This document shows positions 44,037 to 53,566 of a DNA stretch of 64,000 bases, in pieces (positions within the stretch are counted from its first letter, which is position 1; each line of letters begins with the position of its first letter). The DNA comes from Candidatus Microbacterium phytovorans (GTDB taxonomy: Bacteria; Actinomycetota; Actinomycetes; Actinomycetales; Microbacteriaceae): NCBI GenBank assembly GCA_029202445.1, contig CP119321.1, positions 1,488,001 to 1,552,000 of the forward strand. The letters run 5' to 3'. The notes under the pieces are model-generated. The model ran no database searches and was not told the origin of the DNA. It worked only from the letters and a program-made list of their open reading frames with translations. Both the position numbers and the translations under genes were made by a program.

Positions 44037-44926
44037 ATCTCCTCCTCGAGACGTTCTTCCAGGTACTGCCAGTCACGCACGAATCGGTACGCGTGTCGGG
44101 GGGGCATCTGCGGAGACTGCGTCTCCAGCCACTGCACTTCGGCGCCGGTCGCCTCGAACGAGTGGACGCAGCCGACGCCGGCCCACGCGATGTCGCCCGC
44201 CGTGAGGAGGAACTCTTCGCCGTCGAAGCTCGCGCGCACCTCGCCCTCGGTGATGAGATACGCCTCTTCGAGGGGGTGGTCGTGAGGGCCGGCCTTGCCG
44301 TCGGGCTCGTAGCGGACCATGAATTGCGTGCCGAGAGTCGCCCCCAGGTCGGAGTCGACCATCATCTTCAGCGTGATGCCGCTGTAGACCAGGAGCGCGG
44401 TGCGCATACTCGCCGAGACGGCCAGCAGTTCCTGCGACTGCCGCCCGGGGTTCATGTGCTCGGTCGTGATGTTGCCGAAGGAGCGCGTGCGCGGGTCGCG
44501 CGTGTCGACGCGGATCGGCTCGCGCTCGGGCAGCTCGGGCACGCGGTAGGTGTCGGAGCCGTAGCGCGCCCGGGCTGGAGGCGTGAACAGGTCGGCCCAC
44601 GCGGCATCCGTCTCCCCCACGGCCCGCCACGCGTGCGGCACGCCGATGGGGAGCACGCCGTAGTCGCCCGCCACGAGGTGGACGGTGGCCTCGGGTGTCG
44701 TGAGGACGACCTCGCCCTCGATCACGTGGAAGCTCTCCTCGAAGGAGTGCACGTGGGTGTCGGTGCGTCCACCCGGGGCCAGCCGGGTGATGCCGAAGTC
44801 GGTGTGGGCGGCACCGTCGTCTTCGCCGACGCCGCGCCAGCGGGTCATGCCGACGGCGCCGGGGGCGAGATGCCCCGGGTCGAGATAGTCCGCTTCTGCG
44901 GCACGACGGACCACGAATCTCGCCAT
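44033..44926 (-). CDS. Two-domain cupin protein
   Basis: 297 residues with two cupin barrels. The first (about 45-115) has THVHSFEESFHVIEGEVVLTT and LVAGDYGVLPIGVPHAWRAVG. The second (about 200-275) has GPHDHPLEEAYLITEGEVRA and LTAGDIAWAGVGCVHSFEATG. Both carry the H-x-H...E...H metal pattern. Bicupins of this kind include (S)-ureidoglycine aminohydrolase of purine breakdown, and the resemblance is consistent with the nitrogenous theme here but not proof. It is the first gene of a leftward operon with the SDR and M24 genes and divergent from the amidohydrolase at 45197. Confidence 0.85.
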   Translation of the reverse strand: MARFVVRRAAEADYLDPGHLAPGAVGMTRWRGVGEDDGAAHTDFGITRLAPGGRTDTHVHSFEESFHVIEGEVVLTTPEATVHLVAGDYGVLPIGVPHAWRAVGETDAAWADLFTPPARARYGSDTYRVPELPEREPIRVDTRDPRTRSFGNITTEHMNPGRQSQELLAVSASMRTALLVYSGITLKMMVDSDLGATLGTQFMVRYEPDGKAGPHDHPLEEAYLITEGEVRASFDGEEFLLTAGDIAWAGVGCVHSFEATGAEVQWLETQSPQMPPRHAYRFVRDWQYLEERLEEEM

Positions 44927-44993
44927 GCGCTGCCTCCTCGAGCGTGTGACCGGCCGTCGCGTCTTCGCGACGGCGGGAGACTTCTCGGATGCC

Positions 44994-45009
44994 GAGTGTT
45001 CAGTCTCAC
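44994..45009. promoter_or_regulatory. Candidate operator, copy 2 (16-bp shared motif)
   Basis: GAGTGTTCAGTCTCAC is the exact reverse complement of the sequence at 33330-33345. It sits in the 270-base divergent gap between the bicupin and amidohydrolase genes, 68 bases upstream of the bicupin start, placing it at or near that promoter. Probable binding site of an XRE-cupin regulator (inference). Confidence 0.6.
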
Positions 45010-45105
45010 TAAACTCAATGTAAACGCTAGGTCCGCCGCCTTGTCAAGCGGCCCGGAGCGACCTCTTCCCATATTCGCGTGAATGCGTCATGCTGAGGGC
45101 CACAC

Positions 45106-45134
45106 CCGCGTTTGACCCGACTGTACAAACGCGG
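45106..45134. promoter_or_regulatory. 9-bp inverted repeat upstream of the amidohydrolase
   Basis: CCGCGTTTG (45106-45114) and CAAACGCGG (45126-45134) form a perfect dyad with an 11-base spacer, 62 bases before the amidohydrolase start. A TTGACC promoter-like hexamer overlaps the left arm. It may be a second operator in the divergent region, different from the 16-bp motif. Confidence 0.5.
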
Positions 45135-45196
45135 AACGACACCTGAACACACCCTCATCTGAAAAACCTGGGCGCTGCTGATCGAAGGAGATAAGC

Positions 45197-46624
45197 ATGT
45201 CGAACACACCCACCCCCCGCGCCGGCCAGCCGATCCTGCTCCGCGGCGGCATCGTCCTCACGATGGACGACGCGCACACCGTCATCCCCCGCGGCGACGT
45301 CCTCGTCAAAGACGGCGTCATCGCCGAGGTGGGAGTCGAGGTCGAAGCCCCGGACGACGCGCTCGTCATCGACGCGACCGGCGGCATCGTCATGCCCGGC
45401 ATGGTCGACACCCACCGGCACATGTGGCAGACGGCCATGCGCGCCTACGGCGCCGACTGGACCCTCACGCAGTACTTCGTCTGGTACTACCTGCAGCACG
45501 GGGCCAAGTTCCGTCCCCAGGACTACGCCGCCGGCAACCTCATCTCGGCCCTCGACGCCATCGAGTCGGGCGTCACGACGAGCGTCGACTGGTCGCACGG
45601 GCTGCGCACCGTCGAACACGGCGAAGCCGCGTACGAGGCGCTGGCCACCTCCCCCGGGCGCTTCGTGTTCGCCTACGGGAACATCCACCAGTCTCCGTGG
45701 GAGTGGACCGCCGACCCCGCCGTCCAGCGGCTGCTCATCGCCTCGCGCGACGACTCGCGCATGTTCGGCACCCAGATCGCCTTCGACGTGCCGAACCAGG
45801 ACGAGCAGTTCCCGGAACTCGCGGCCTACCGCGTGGCCAAGGAACTCGGGCTGCGCGTGACCACTCACGCCGGTGTCTGGGGCGCGACCAACGACTGGGG
45901 CATCCGCAACGCCTACGACGCGGGCGTCATGGAGGAGGGCTTCACCTACGTCCACGCCGCGTCGCTGAGCGCGGAGTCGTACCAGAAGATCGCCGCGACA
46001 GGGGGCAACGTCTCGCTCGCGACCGAGTCGGAGGACACGTGCGGGCAGGGGTATCCCCCCATCCACCAGCTGCGGAAGTACGGCATCCCCACGTCCCTCT
46101 CGGTCGACACGAGCGTGTGGTTCAGCGCCGACCTGTTCTCGGCGATGCGGGCCACCGTCAACGCCGACCGGGCGCTCGAGCACTATCTCGCGCACCGGCT
46201 CGAGCCGGCCGAGACGGTCACGCACGTGAAGCTCCGGGCCGAAGACGCCGTGCACATGGCGACCCGTGGCGGCGCGCAGGCGCTCGGCAAGGACGGCGAG
46301 ATCGGTTCGCTGGAGGTCGGGAAGCTCGGCGACGTCGTGCTGCTCAAGAACGAGGACTCCCCCACCTGGGCACCCCTCATCAACCCGTGGGGTCAGGTCG
46401 TGTACCAGGCTCAGCGCGGCGACGTGCACACCGTGCTCGTCGGCGGCGAGGTGGTCAAGTGGGAGGGCAAGGTCACCGCGGGCGACCTCCGCGGTGTCCG
46501 CGCCAAGCTCGACGACACGGTCGCCTACCTCGAGCGCGAGGTCGGCGACGACTGGATCGCCGGGCAGCACCCCGACATCCCCGAGTCCGAGGTGCTGTAC
46601 AACCCCTACCAGTACAAGAAGTGA
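45197..46624 (+). CDS. Amidohydrolase of the TRZ/ATZ / cytosine deaminase type
   Basis: 475 residues after AAGGAGAT. It has ILLRGGIVLTMDD at the start, metal motif VDTHRHMWQTAMRAYGAD (H-x-H), then TSVDWSHGL, the mid-barrel His in RVTTHAGVWG, YVHAAS (second His) and SLSVDTSVWFSADLFSAMR where the catalytic Asp lies in SVDTS. The C-terminus is GSLEVGKLGDVVLLKN. The family deaminates or dechlorinates nitrogen heterocycles (for example guanine, cytosine, atrazine). Its start (GTG) partner gene, a RidA protein, overlaps its stop. Together with the second amidohydrolase and the importer this favours a heterocyclic or guanidino nitrogen substrate. Confidence 0.92.
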   Translation: MSNTPTPRAGQPILLRGGIVLTMDDAHTVIPRGDVLVKDGVIAEVGVEVEAPDDALVIDATGGIVMPGMVDTHRHMWQTAMRAYGADWTLTQYFVWYYLQHGAKFRPQDYAAGNLISALDAIESGVTTSVDWSHGLRTVEHGEAAYEALATSPGRFVFAYGNIHQSPWEWTADPAVQRLLIASRDDSRMFGTQIAFDVPNQDEQFPELAAYRVAKELGLRVTTHAGVWGATNDWGIRNAYDAGVMEEGFTYVHAASLSAESYQKIAATGGNVSLATESEDTCGQGYPPIHQLRKYGIPTSLSVDTSVWFSADLFSAMRATVNADRALEHYLAHRLEPAETVTHVKLRAEDAVHMATRGGAQALGKDGEIGSLEVGKLGDVVLLKNEDSPTWAPLINPWGQVVYQAQRGDVHTVLVGGEVVKWEGKVTAGDLRGVRAKLDDTVAYLEREVGDDWIAGQHPDIPESEVLYNPYQYKK

Positions 46625-47049
46625 CCGTGCCCGAACGAGACGGGGGCGGGATGCCGGCCGGCGGCGACGCGGCGCGGATCTCCCGGCATCCGGCTCCCGT
46701 CTACCCGGGCATCTCCGACAGCGTCCGCGTGCGCACGGGCGACCTGCTCTACCTCTCGGGGGTCGTCGGCCTGGAAGACGACGGCTCTGCGCCGGCCTCG
46801 TTCGAGCGGGCCGTCGAACTCGCCTACGCGCAGCTGCGCCGCGCGCTGGGCGCGGGAGGCGCCGCTCCGGAGGACATCGTCCGAGTGGGGGTCTACATCG
46901 CGCGGCTCGACGACGAGCGGCTGCGCGTCTGGCGGTCGGTGCGCGACCGGATCATGGGCGGAGGCGACCTCCCCGCGAGCACGCTCATCGGGGTGTACTC
47001 GCTCGTCGGCGGCGCCCAGATCGAGATCGACGCCGTCGCCGCCGTCTGA
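46621..47049 (+). CDS. RidA/YjgF-family protein (second copy)
   Basis: 142 residues from GTG 46621 overlapping the amidohydrolase stop (GTGA). RidA fold: DSVRVRTGDLLYLSGVVGLED, FERAVELAYAQLRRALGAGGAAPEDIVRVGVYI, and LPASTLIGVYSLVGGAQIEIDAVAAV. The Arg usual near the C-terminal P-A-R-T/S motif is not evident in PASTL, so activity may differ from classical RidA. Placement with the amidohydrolase implies handling of an imine or enamine product after deamination. It is convergent with rlmB; a short 6-bp stem (47066-47084) lies at the junction. Confidence 0.88.
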   Translation: MTVPERDGGGMPAGGDAARISRHPAPVYPGISDSVRVRTGDLLYLSGVVGLEDDGSAPASFERAVELAYAQLRRALGAGGAAPEDIVRVGVYIARLDDERLRVWRSVRDRIMGGGDLPASTLIGVYSLVGGAQIEIDAVAAV

Positions 47050-47073
47050 CAGCCGCTGCCTCCTACGGCCCCG

Positions 47074-48063
47074 CTACTGGGCCGAGGATCGCAGCGTCGA
47101 GACCTGGTACAGCGCGACGGATGCCGCGATGCCCGCGTTCAGCGACTCCGTCGACCGTGAGATCGGGATGGAGACGATCTGGTCGCACGTCTCGGTGACG
47201 AGCCGCGACAGCCCCTTGCCCTCGGAGCCCACGACGATGACGACCGGGCGGTCGGCGAGCTCGAGGGCGGGAAGCGACACGTCGCCGTCGCCGGCGAGGC
47301 CCAGCACGAAGACGCCCTGCTTCTTGAAGTCCTTGAGGGTCGCCGTCAGGTTGGCGGCGACGGCGACGGGCACCCGCGCTGCGGCACCGGCGCTGGTCTT
47401 CCATGCCGCCGAGTTGACGCTCGCCGACCGACGCTGCGGCAGGATGAGCCCCTGACCGCCGAACGCGGCGGTGGAGCGGATGATCGCGCCGAGGTTGCGG
47501 GGGTCGGTGATGCCGTCGAGCGCCACGAGGAGCGGCAGATCGCCGCGGTCGATGATCTCCTCGAGCAGGTCCTGCGGATGGGCGTACTCGTAGGGCGGCA
47601 CCTTGAGGGCCACGCCCTGGTGCACGCCGTCGAACCCGGCCATCCGGTCGAGCTCGGGGCGGGTGACCTCCAGCACGGGGATGCCGCGCTGGGTGACGGT
47701 GGAGAGCATCTCCTTGACGCGGTCGTCCATCTCCACCCGCTGGGCGATGTAGAACGCCGTCGCCGGGATGCGGGCGCGCAGCGCCTCGAGCACGGAGTTG
47801 CGCCCCGTGACGAACTCGGTGTCGTCCTCCTTCTTCGCGCGCGGCGCAGAGGAGCGGGTCGTGCTGCCGGGCTTGCCCTTGCCCCCGGCGGCGGCATACC
47901 GCTCCGCGGCCGCCTTGCGCTTCCCGGCCGGATGCCAGGCGCGGTCCTCGGCCCTCGGGGTCGGTCCGCGACCCTCCAGCGAGCGGCGGTTCTTCCCGCC
48001 GGTGCCCTTCGAGGGGCCCTTCTTCTTACCCTTGCCCGCGGACGGGTTTCCCGGCTTAGCCAT
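47074..48063 (-). CDS. rlmB: 23S rRNA (guanosine-2'-O-)-methyltransferase RlmB
   Basis: 329 residues. A long basic N-terminal extension (about 1-80, rich in Lys, Gly and Ser) is followed by the substrate-binding domain (FVTGRNSVLEALRA) and the SPOUT knot. The knot carries motif 1 LVALDGITDPRNLGAIIRST, motif 2 VIVVGSEGKGLSRLV and motif 3 IPISRSTESLNAGIAASVALY. It methylates G2251 of 23S rRNA. The start overlaps the end of cysS by 8 bases, an arrangement known in actinobacteria, so the two are co-transcribed with cysS first. Confidence 0.95.
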   Translation of the reverse strand: MAKPGNPSAGKGKKKGPSKGTGGKNRRSLEGRGPTPRAEDRAWHPAGKRKAAAERYAAAGGKGKPGSTTRSSAPRAKKEDDTEFVTGRNSVLEALRARIPATAFYIAQRVEMDDRVKEMLSTVTQRGIPVLEVTRPELDRMAGFDGVHQGVALKVPPYEYAHPQDLLEEIIDRGDLPLLVALDGITDPRNLGAIIRSTAAFGGQGLILPQRRSASVNSAAWKTSAGAAARVPVAVAANLTATLKDFKKQGVFVLGLAGDGDVSLPALELADRPVVIVVGSEGKGLSRLVTETCDQIVSIPISRSTESLNAGIAASVALYQVSTLRSSAQ

Positions 48064-49474
48064 CGTTCAGACTCCAATGGGTCCCGTCGGGACCGTCTTC
48101 GAGGGCGATGCCGGCCGCCGCGATCGCGTCGCGGATGCGGTCGGCCGTCGCCCAGTCCTTGTTCTCGCGCGCCTGGGCACGCTGGGTGATCATCGTCTGC
48201 ACCAGGGCGTCGAGCGCCGCCGCCTGGTCGTCGTCGGTGTCGGTGCGCCACTGCGGATCGACCGGGTTCAGTCCGAGCAGCCCCGTCATGCGGCCTACCT
48301 GCACGAGTGCGGTCGCCGCGCCGGCGCGGTCACCGGCATCCAGGGCGCTGTTGCCCGCGCGCACCCGCTCGTGGACGACGGCGAGCGCCTGCGGCACGCC
48401 CAGGTCGTTGTCGAGCGCCGCCGCGAACTCCGCCGGCACGTCGGCCGCGGTGAGGGGGTGCGGCGTGCCGAGCACGCGGGCCGCGCGCTGCTGGAACGTG
48501 CGGATGCGGTCGAGGGCAGCTTCGGCCTCATCGAACGACGAAGAGGTGATGTCGAGGCTCGAGCGGTAGTGGGCGGCGACGAGCGCGTAGCGCACGACGA
48601 GCGGATCGTGGTCGCGGAGCACGTCGTCGGCGAGCAGGAAGTTGCCGAGCGATTTCGACATCTTCTGGTCGCCCACGGTGACCAGGCCGTTGTGCACCCA
48701 GTAGCGGGCGAACGGGTCGCCGGCGGCCGTCGACTGGGCCAGCTCGTTCTCGTGGTGCGGGAAGCGGAGGTCGAGACCGCCGCCGTGGATGTCGAACTCG
48801 GGCCCGAGGTAGCGGCGGCTCATCGCCGAGCACTCGATGTGCCACCCGGGACGCCCCGGCCCCCAGGGCGAGGCCCACACGGCCGACGCGGGCTCGTCGG
48901 CCTTGGCGCCCTTCCAGAGGGCGAAGTCGCGGGGGTCGCGCTTTCCGCGAGGGTCGGCGTCGGTCGCCGACTCCATCGCGTCGATCGACTGACGCGTGAG
49001 CGAACCGTACGACGGCCACGACCGCACGTCGAAGTACACGTCGCCGCCCGCCTCCGAAGTCGACGCGGGATACGCGTGCCCGGCGGCGATGAGTCGCTCG
49101 ATGAGCTCGATCATCTGCGGTACGGATGCCGTCGCCCGCGGCTCGTAAGTCGGGGGAAGGATGCCGACGGCGGCATACGCGCGCGTGAACTCCTGCTCCA
49201 TGCGGTAGGCCAGCGCCCACCAGGGCTCCTCGGTCGATGCGTTCGTCAGCACCTTGTCGTCGATGTCGGTGACGTTGCGGACGAACGTCACGCGCCCGAA
49301 CCGGTGGGCGAGCCAGCGGCGGAGGATGTCGAAGCTCAGCGCGGCGCGGACGTGCCCGATGTGCGGGCCGGACTGCACGGTGGGTCCGCAGACGTAGACG
49401 GTGACGTTCGTCGGGTCGAGCGGCGCGAAGTCGCGCAACGCCTGAGCCTGGGAGTCGTAGAGCCGGACCGTCAC
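48056..49474 (-). CDS. cysS: Cysteinyl-tRNA synthetase
   Basis: 472 residues, class I synthetase charging tRNA-Cys. The HIGH motif is [10 protein letters not shown] preceded by zinc-binding VCGPTVQS, and [12 protein letters not shown] is the expected early signature. Remaining zinc ligands lie in HIECSAM and [19 protein letters not shown]. The KMSKS loop is [10 protein letters not shown]. The C-terminal anticodon-binding helical domain ends in SLNDG. The gene reads leftwards and is first in the cysS-rlmB unit. Confidence 0.97.
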   Translation of the reverse strand: MTVRLYDSQAQALRDFAPLDPTNVTVYVCGPTVQSGPHIGHVRAALSFDILRRWLAHRFGRVTFVRNVTDIDDKVLTNASTEEPWWALAYRMEQEFTRAYAAVGILPPTYEPRATASVPQMIELIERLIAAGHAYPASTSEAGGDVYFDVRSWPSYGSLTRQSIDAMESATDADPRGKRDPRDFALWKGAKADEPASAVWASPWGPGRPGWHIECSAMSRRYLGPEFDIHGGGLDLRFPHHENELAQSTAAGDPFARYWVHNGLVTVGDQKMSKSLGNFLLADDVLRDHDPLVVRYALVAAHYRSSLDITSSSFDEAEAALDRIRTFQQRAARVLGTPHPLTAADVPAEFAAALDNDLGVPQALAVVHERVRAGNSALDAGDRAGAATALVQVGRMTGLLGLNPVDPQWRTDTDDDQAAALDALVQTMITQRAQARENKDWATADRIRDAIAAAGIALEDGPDGTHWSLNDG

Positions 49475-49513
49475 CGCACCAGCCTACCGGCGCGCACCCG
49501 GTAGAACTGTAGG

Positions 49514-50443
49514 GTGCTCGCCGTTCTCGCCGTCCTCGCCGCCGCCGTCCTGTTCGGCACGACGGGCACGTCGCAGGCGCTGGGACCGGGCGACACGACC
49601 CCGCTGTCGATCGGCGTGATGCGCCTCGTCGTGGGCGGCACCGCCCTCGCGGCGGTGGGCTTCGCCCTCGCACGTCGGCGCACGCGAGAGCGGCGCAATC
49701 CGCTGCCCACCTGGCGCGCGGTCGCCCTGATGGCGCTGACCGGGCTGTGCCTGGCCGCCTACCAGCCGCTCTTCTTCCTCGGCACCGCCCGCGGCGGGGT
49801 CGCCGTCGGCACGGTCATCGCGCTCGGGTCGGCGCCGGTGCTCGCGGGCCTCCTGGAGTGGGTGCTCACGCGCCGCCTCCCGTCGGCCACCTGGCTGGGG
49901 GCCACTCTGCTGGCCACCGTGGGCGTCGTCGTGCTCGGTGTCGGCGGCACGGCGGGTGGCGCGGGGGCTGGCACGGGGGGCGCCGATGTGCTCGGCATCC
50001 TGGGCTCGGTCGGCGCGGGAGCCTCGTTCGCGGTGTTCGCCAATGCGCAGCGCCGCCTCATGGACGCGGGCTGGGACCCGTTCACCGTGGCCGGGGCGAT
50101 GGGCGCATGGTCGGCGGGCTTCGCGCTGCTCGCGCTGCCGTTCATCGACATCGGCTGGGTCGCCGACCCTCGCGGTCTCGCCTTGACACTGTGGCTGGGT
50201 CTCGCCACGATCGCCGTCGCGTACACGCTCTTCACCTGGGGCCTTGAGCGCCTCACCGCCGCCACCGCGGCGACGCTCACCCTCGCCGAACCGCTGACGG
50301 CCAGCATCCTCGGCATCGCGGTGCTGGGCGAACGTCTGAGCCCGCTGGCGATCGGCGGTCTCGTCATCCTCGCTGCGGGCCTCGTGCTCCTCGCGTGGGG
50401 CGCACGCCGGCGCGACCCCGCGCCGTTCGCCGTCGAGGGCTGA
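49514..50443 (+). CDS. EamA/DMT-family transporter
   Basis: 309 residues from GTG 49514, about ten hydrophobic segments in two EamA halves: VLAVLAAAVLFGTTGTSQALGP...and the second half opening DVLGILGSVGAGASFAVFANAQR. The family includes amino-acid and metabolite exporters. The gene is divergent from cysS (40 bases) and precedes the GNAT gene by 52 bases in the same direction. Substrate unknown. Confidence 0.88.
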   Translation: MLAVLAVLAAAVLFGTTGTSQALGPGDTTPLSIGVMRLVVGGTALAAVGFALARRRTRERRNPLPTWRAVALMALTGLCLAAYQPLFFLGTARGGVAVGTVIALGSAPVLAGLLEWVLTRRLPSATWLGATLLATVGVVVLGVGGTAGGAGAGTGGADVLGILGSVGAGASFAVFANAQRRLMDAGWDPFTVAGAMGAWSAGFALLALPFIDIGWVADPRGLALTLWLGLATIAVAYTLFTWGLERLTAATAATLTLAEPLTASILGIAVLGERLSPLAIGGLVILAAGLVLLAWGARRRDPAPFAVEG

Positions 50444-50495
50444 CGAGGGCTGACGGGTAACGCCGACGAAACCTGCGCCTGGCATCCTGACGACC

Positions 50496-50957
50496 GTGAC
50501 TCTCCGCATCGTCGTCGACGACCTCACCGGCGACGCGACCCTCCGCCTCATCGCCGCGCACCTCGCGAGCATGCACGACCTCACCCCGCCAGAGAGCGTG
50601 CACGCACTCGACCCGGGCGCGCTGGCAGACCCGGCGGTGACGGTCTGGTCGGCCTGGGAGGGCGATCATCTCGTCGGCATCGGGGCGCTGAAGCAGCTCG
50701 ATCCGCAGCGGGGCGAGCTGAAGTCGATGCGGGTCGACGACCGCTTCCGCGGAACCGGGGCGGGTCGCGCGCTCCTGCGCCACATCGTCGATGCGGCGCG
50801 ACAGCGCGGCATCCGCTCGCTGTGGCTCGAAACCGGCGCCGACGAGGGGTTCCTTCCCGCGCGACGTCTCTACGAGAGCGAGGGGTTCGCGCCCTGCGGT
50901 CCGTTCGCCGACTACCGGCCCGACCAGCTGTCGGTGTTCATGACGCGCGTCCTCTGA
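50496..50957 (+). CDS. GNAT-family N-acetyltransferase
   Basis: 153 residues. GNAT core with [22 protein letters not shown] (beta4 and acceptor loop), the acetyl-CoA pyrophosphate-binding motif [19 protein letters not shown], and [15 protein letters not shown] at the end. Acceptor unknown. Its last codons and stop fall inside a large 24-bp-arm palindrome shared with the convergent ispDF end. Confidence 0.9.
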   Translation: MTLRIVVDDLTGDATLRLIAAHLASMHDLTPPESVHALDPGALADPAVTVWSAWEGDHLVGIGALKQLDPQRGELKSMRVDDRFRGTGAGRALLRHIVDAARQRGIRSLWLETGADEGFLPARRLYESEGFAPCGPFADYRPDQLSVFMTRVL

Positions 50958-52213
50958 CGCGCGTCATGAACACCGACAGGAAATACGAGGGCCACCGCGA
51001 AAGCGGCGACACCCTCGCCGGTACCGGTGAAACCGAGCCCATCGGTCGTCGTGGCCGACACGGAGACGGGAGCCCCGAGCGCCTCCGACAGCACCCGCTC
51101 GGCCTCGACCCGGCGGTCGGCGAACCGCGGGCGCCGCGCCTGAACCTGCACCGACACGTTGCCGATCGCGAATCCCGCCTCGGCCACGAGCGCCCGCGTG
51201 CGTTCGAGGAACGCCGCCGCATGCGCCCCCGCGTACTGGGGCTGATCTGTGCCGAAGTGCAGACCGATGTCGCCGAGTCCCGCCGCGGCCAGCAGCGCAT
51301 CGACGATCGCGTGCGCCACGGCATCCCCGTCGGAGTGTCCGTGCAGCGCCGTCTCGCCCGGCCAGTGCAGCCCCGCGAGCCACAGGTCGCCCTCGCCGCC
51401 GAACGCGTGAACATCGGTCCCGATGCCGACGCGCGGCACCGTCACGCCGGTCGACGCGCCCGCGTGCCGAGGGGCGGCGGCACGCACGGTCGACTGCCCG
51501 CTGTGGAGGATGCCGCGGGCGCGCTCCAGGTCGGCGGGCGTCGTGATCTTGAAGCCGCGTTCGTCGCCGGGCACGGTGACGACGACGTGTCCGGCGGCCT
51601 GCACGAGCGCGGCGTCGTCGGTGTGATCGCCGTCGGCTTCGGCCATCGCCGCGAAGAGGACGTCGCGCCGGAAGCCCTGCGGTGTCTGCGCGGCGGCGAG
51701 CTCGGAGCGGTCGACGGGGGCGATGACCTCCTCGCCCGCGACACGTTTGACGGTGTCGACGACCGGCAGCACCGGCAGCACCGCATCGCGTCCGGCCTCG
51801 AGCGCGGACTGCACGCGCGCGAACACTTCGGGCGGGGTGAGGGCGCGTGCGGCGTCGTGCACGAGCACGAACTCGACGTCGGGCCAGACGGCATCCAGAC
51901 CCGCGGCGACGGACTGCTGTCGGGTGTCGCCGCCGGCGACGACCGACACGAGGTCGCCCCGCGACGCACCGTCGGCCGTCTCCGCCACCGCTTCATCGAC
52001 CTCCGTGCGCGCATCGCCCACCCGGTCGCGCGGCACCACGATGACGATCTGCGCGGGTGAGGCGGCCAGCACGCCACGCAGCGCGTGTCGGAGGATCGTG
52101 TGCGCGTCGATGCCCACGAACGCTTTCGGGGCGTCGGCGCCCAGGCGCGTGCCCGAGCCGGCGGCGACGACGACGATCGCGGTGCGGGGACGGGCGATCT
52201 GCGCGCTGCTCAT
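50912..52213 (-). CDS. ispDF: Bifunctional IspD/IspF of the MEP isoprenoid pathway
   Basis: 433 residues from ATG 52213. The N-terminal IspD domain (about 1-235) has [29 protein letters not shown] and [13 protein letters not shown], and makes CDP-methylerythritol. The C-terminal IspF domain (about 260-410) has GIGTDVHAF (zinc DxH), [16 protein letters not shown] and [20 protein letters not shown], and forms the cyclic diphosphate. The natural IspF end is around AFAVALV. Here about 23 extra residues ([14 protein letters not shown]...) come from reading into the palindrome and the GNAT 3' end. Separate genes are the usual actinobacterial state, fusion a known variant. Confidence 0.95.
   Translation of the reverse strand: MSSAQIARPRTAIVVVAAGSGTRLGADAPKAFVGIDAHTILRHALRGVLAASPAQIVIVVPRDRVGDARTEVDEAVAETADGASRGDLVSVVAGGDTRQQSVAAGLDAVWPDVEFVLVHDAARALTPPEVFARVQSALEAGRDAVLPVLPVVDTVKRVAGEEVIAPVDRSELAAAQTPQGFRRDVLFAAMAEADGDHTDDAALVQAAGHVVVTVPGDERGFKITTPADLERARGILHSGQSTVRAAAPRHAGASTGVTVPRVGIGTDVHAFGGEGDLWLAGLHWPGETALHGHSDGDAVAHAIVDALLAAAGLGDIGLHFGTDQPQYAGAHAAAFLERTRALVAEAGFAIGNVSVQVQARRPRFADRRVEAERVLSEALGAPVSVSATTTDGLGFTGTGEGVAAFAVALVFPVGVHDARQRTRVMNTDSWSGR
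50928..50979. terminator. Perfect 24-bp inverted repeat, probable bidirectional terminator
   Basis: The arm CTGTCGGTGTTCATGACGCG... (50928-50951) is followed after a 4-base loop (CTCT) by its exact complement (50956-50979). It covers the end of the GNAT gene and the end of ispDF. The hairpin should stop transcription from both sides, but lies inside coding sequence, unlike ordinary terminators. It reads as an inverted duplication. Confidence 0.9.
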
Positions 52214-53502
52214 GCCCTCGACACTACCGAGGCGGCGCGCGTCCGCGCGGCGAAGAGCGGATGCCGCAGCAGCACGACCGACACCGTCAGCAGCACGGTG
52301 CCGCCGACGGCGAGCGGCAGGTCGAGGAACCACTGCATCACGGCGAACGGCGGCGCGACGGCGCACAGCCACGCGATGCCCACGACCACCGGGCTCGGCG
52401 AGGGGCCGAGCGTGCCCAGCGCCTCCCACCGGGCGATGAGGACCGAGAGCGCGAGCACGGCCGCGAGCACGACGACGAACATCAGCGGCCGTGACCACCA
52501 CCACGCCGCCGAGGAGGGCGTCGGTGCCGCGCCGGGGATGAGGAGGGTGACACCGGTGACCGCGAGGATCACGGGCAAGTGCCACAGGTACACGGTCATG
52601 AGCCGCGTGCCCAGGAGGAACAGGAATCCCTGCACCGCGCGTACGCGCGTGAGCCGGGTGAGGGCGGGGCGCAGCACCCGGAGCAGGCACGCCTGGGCGA
52701 GCCCCAGCAGCACGAGCGGCAGAGTGGGCGGATTGAGGTTGCCCAGCATCGACGGCGAGTACGGACCCCAGGCCACCAGGGGCCACAGCGCGAGACCGCA
52801 CGCCGCCGCGATCAGCAGAAGGATGCCGGTCGGGCGGCGGTCGAACCAGCCGTCGCGGTACCAGAACCCGAGCTGCTGGATCAGCGGCCACACGAACAAC
52901 AGGTTCAGCAGCCCGATCTCGGTGACACCGGTCGCGAACCGCGCGATATCGACCACGACGACACCCGCCGCCAGGACGGCGACCGTGCCGCGCGGTGCGC
53001 GCTCGTGGAGGCGCACCAGGACGGGCACGAGCGCCTGGCAGATGAGGTAGGCGGCGAGGAACCACAGAGGCGATCCCGCGCCGACCGCCGCCGCTGCGAC
53101 GAGGTCGGGCGCGATGCCCGCCAGCGTCGTCGCGCCCAGCACGAGCGCGAAGAACGCGAAGACGGGCAGCGCCGGTTGCGCGAGGCGCAGGGTGCGCGTG
53201 CGGATGAACCCGACGGCATCCCCGCCTTTGCGCGTCCACGACGCCCAGCCCGCCGCCGAGGCGAAGCCGCCGACGACGAAGAAGAGCGGCATGATCTGGC
53301 CGACCCACGTCGCCGCGTCGAACCACGGCTCCTGCTCCGCCGGCCGCGACGTGACCAACTGGCCGTCGGGACCCGGACCGATGCCCACCATCAGGAGGTG
53401 GACGACGATCACGAACACGACGCAGAGGACGCGTGCGAGATCGAGCGTCAGATCACGATCGGACAGATCGGGCCGCGTCGCCGGTGAGGCGGGAGTGCTC
53501 AT
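52210..53502 (-). CDS. Membrane acyltransferase (acyltransferase_3 family)
   Basis: 430 residues with roughly ten transmembrane segments. It has an N-terminal [23 protein letters not shown] with the conserved His expected in helix 1, then [16 protein letters not shown] and [27 protein letters not shown], typical of the O-acyltransferase family (OafA-like). It would acylate a surface sugar or lipid, with no target visible nearby. The ispDF start overlaps its stop (ATGA), so the two are translationally linked, which is unusual given the different roles. Confidence 0.85.
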   Translation of the reverse strand: MSTPASPATRPDLSDRDLTLDLARVLCVVFVIVVHLLMVGIGPGPDGQLVTSRPAEQEPWFDAATWVGQIMPLFFVVGGFASAAGWASWTRKGGDAVGFIRTRTLRLAQPALPVFAFFALVLGATTLAGIAPDLVAAAAVGAGSPLWFLAAYLICQALVPVLVRLHERAPRGTVAVLAAGVVVVDIARFATGVTEIGLLNLLFVWPLIQQLGFWYRDGWFDRRPTGILLLIAAACGLALWPLVAWGPYSPSMLGNLNPPTLPLVLLGLAQACLLRVLRPALTRLTRVRAVQGFLFLLGTRLMTVYLWHLPVILAVTGVTLLIPGAAPTPSSAAWWWSRPLMFVVVLAAVLALSVLIARWEALGTLGPSPSPVVVGIAWLCAVAPPFAVMQWFLDLPLAVGGTVLLTVSVVLLRHPLFAARTRAASVVSRA

Positions 53503-53566
53503 CGCACCATCATGGCGGGCGCGCGACGGAATCACCGCGAACGCGCGGTGCCGCGACGGGAGACCG

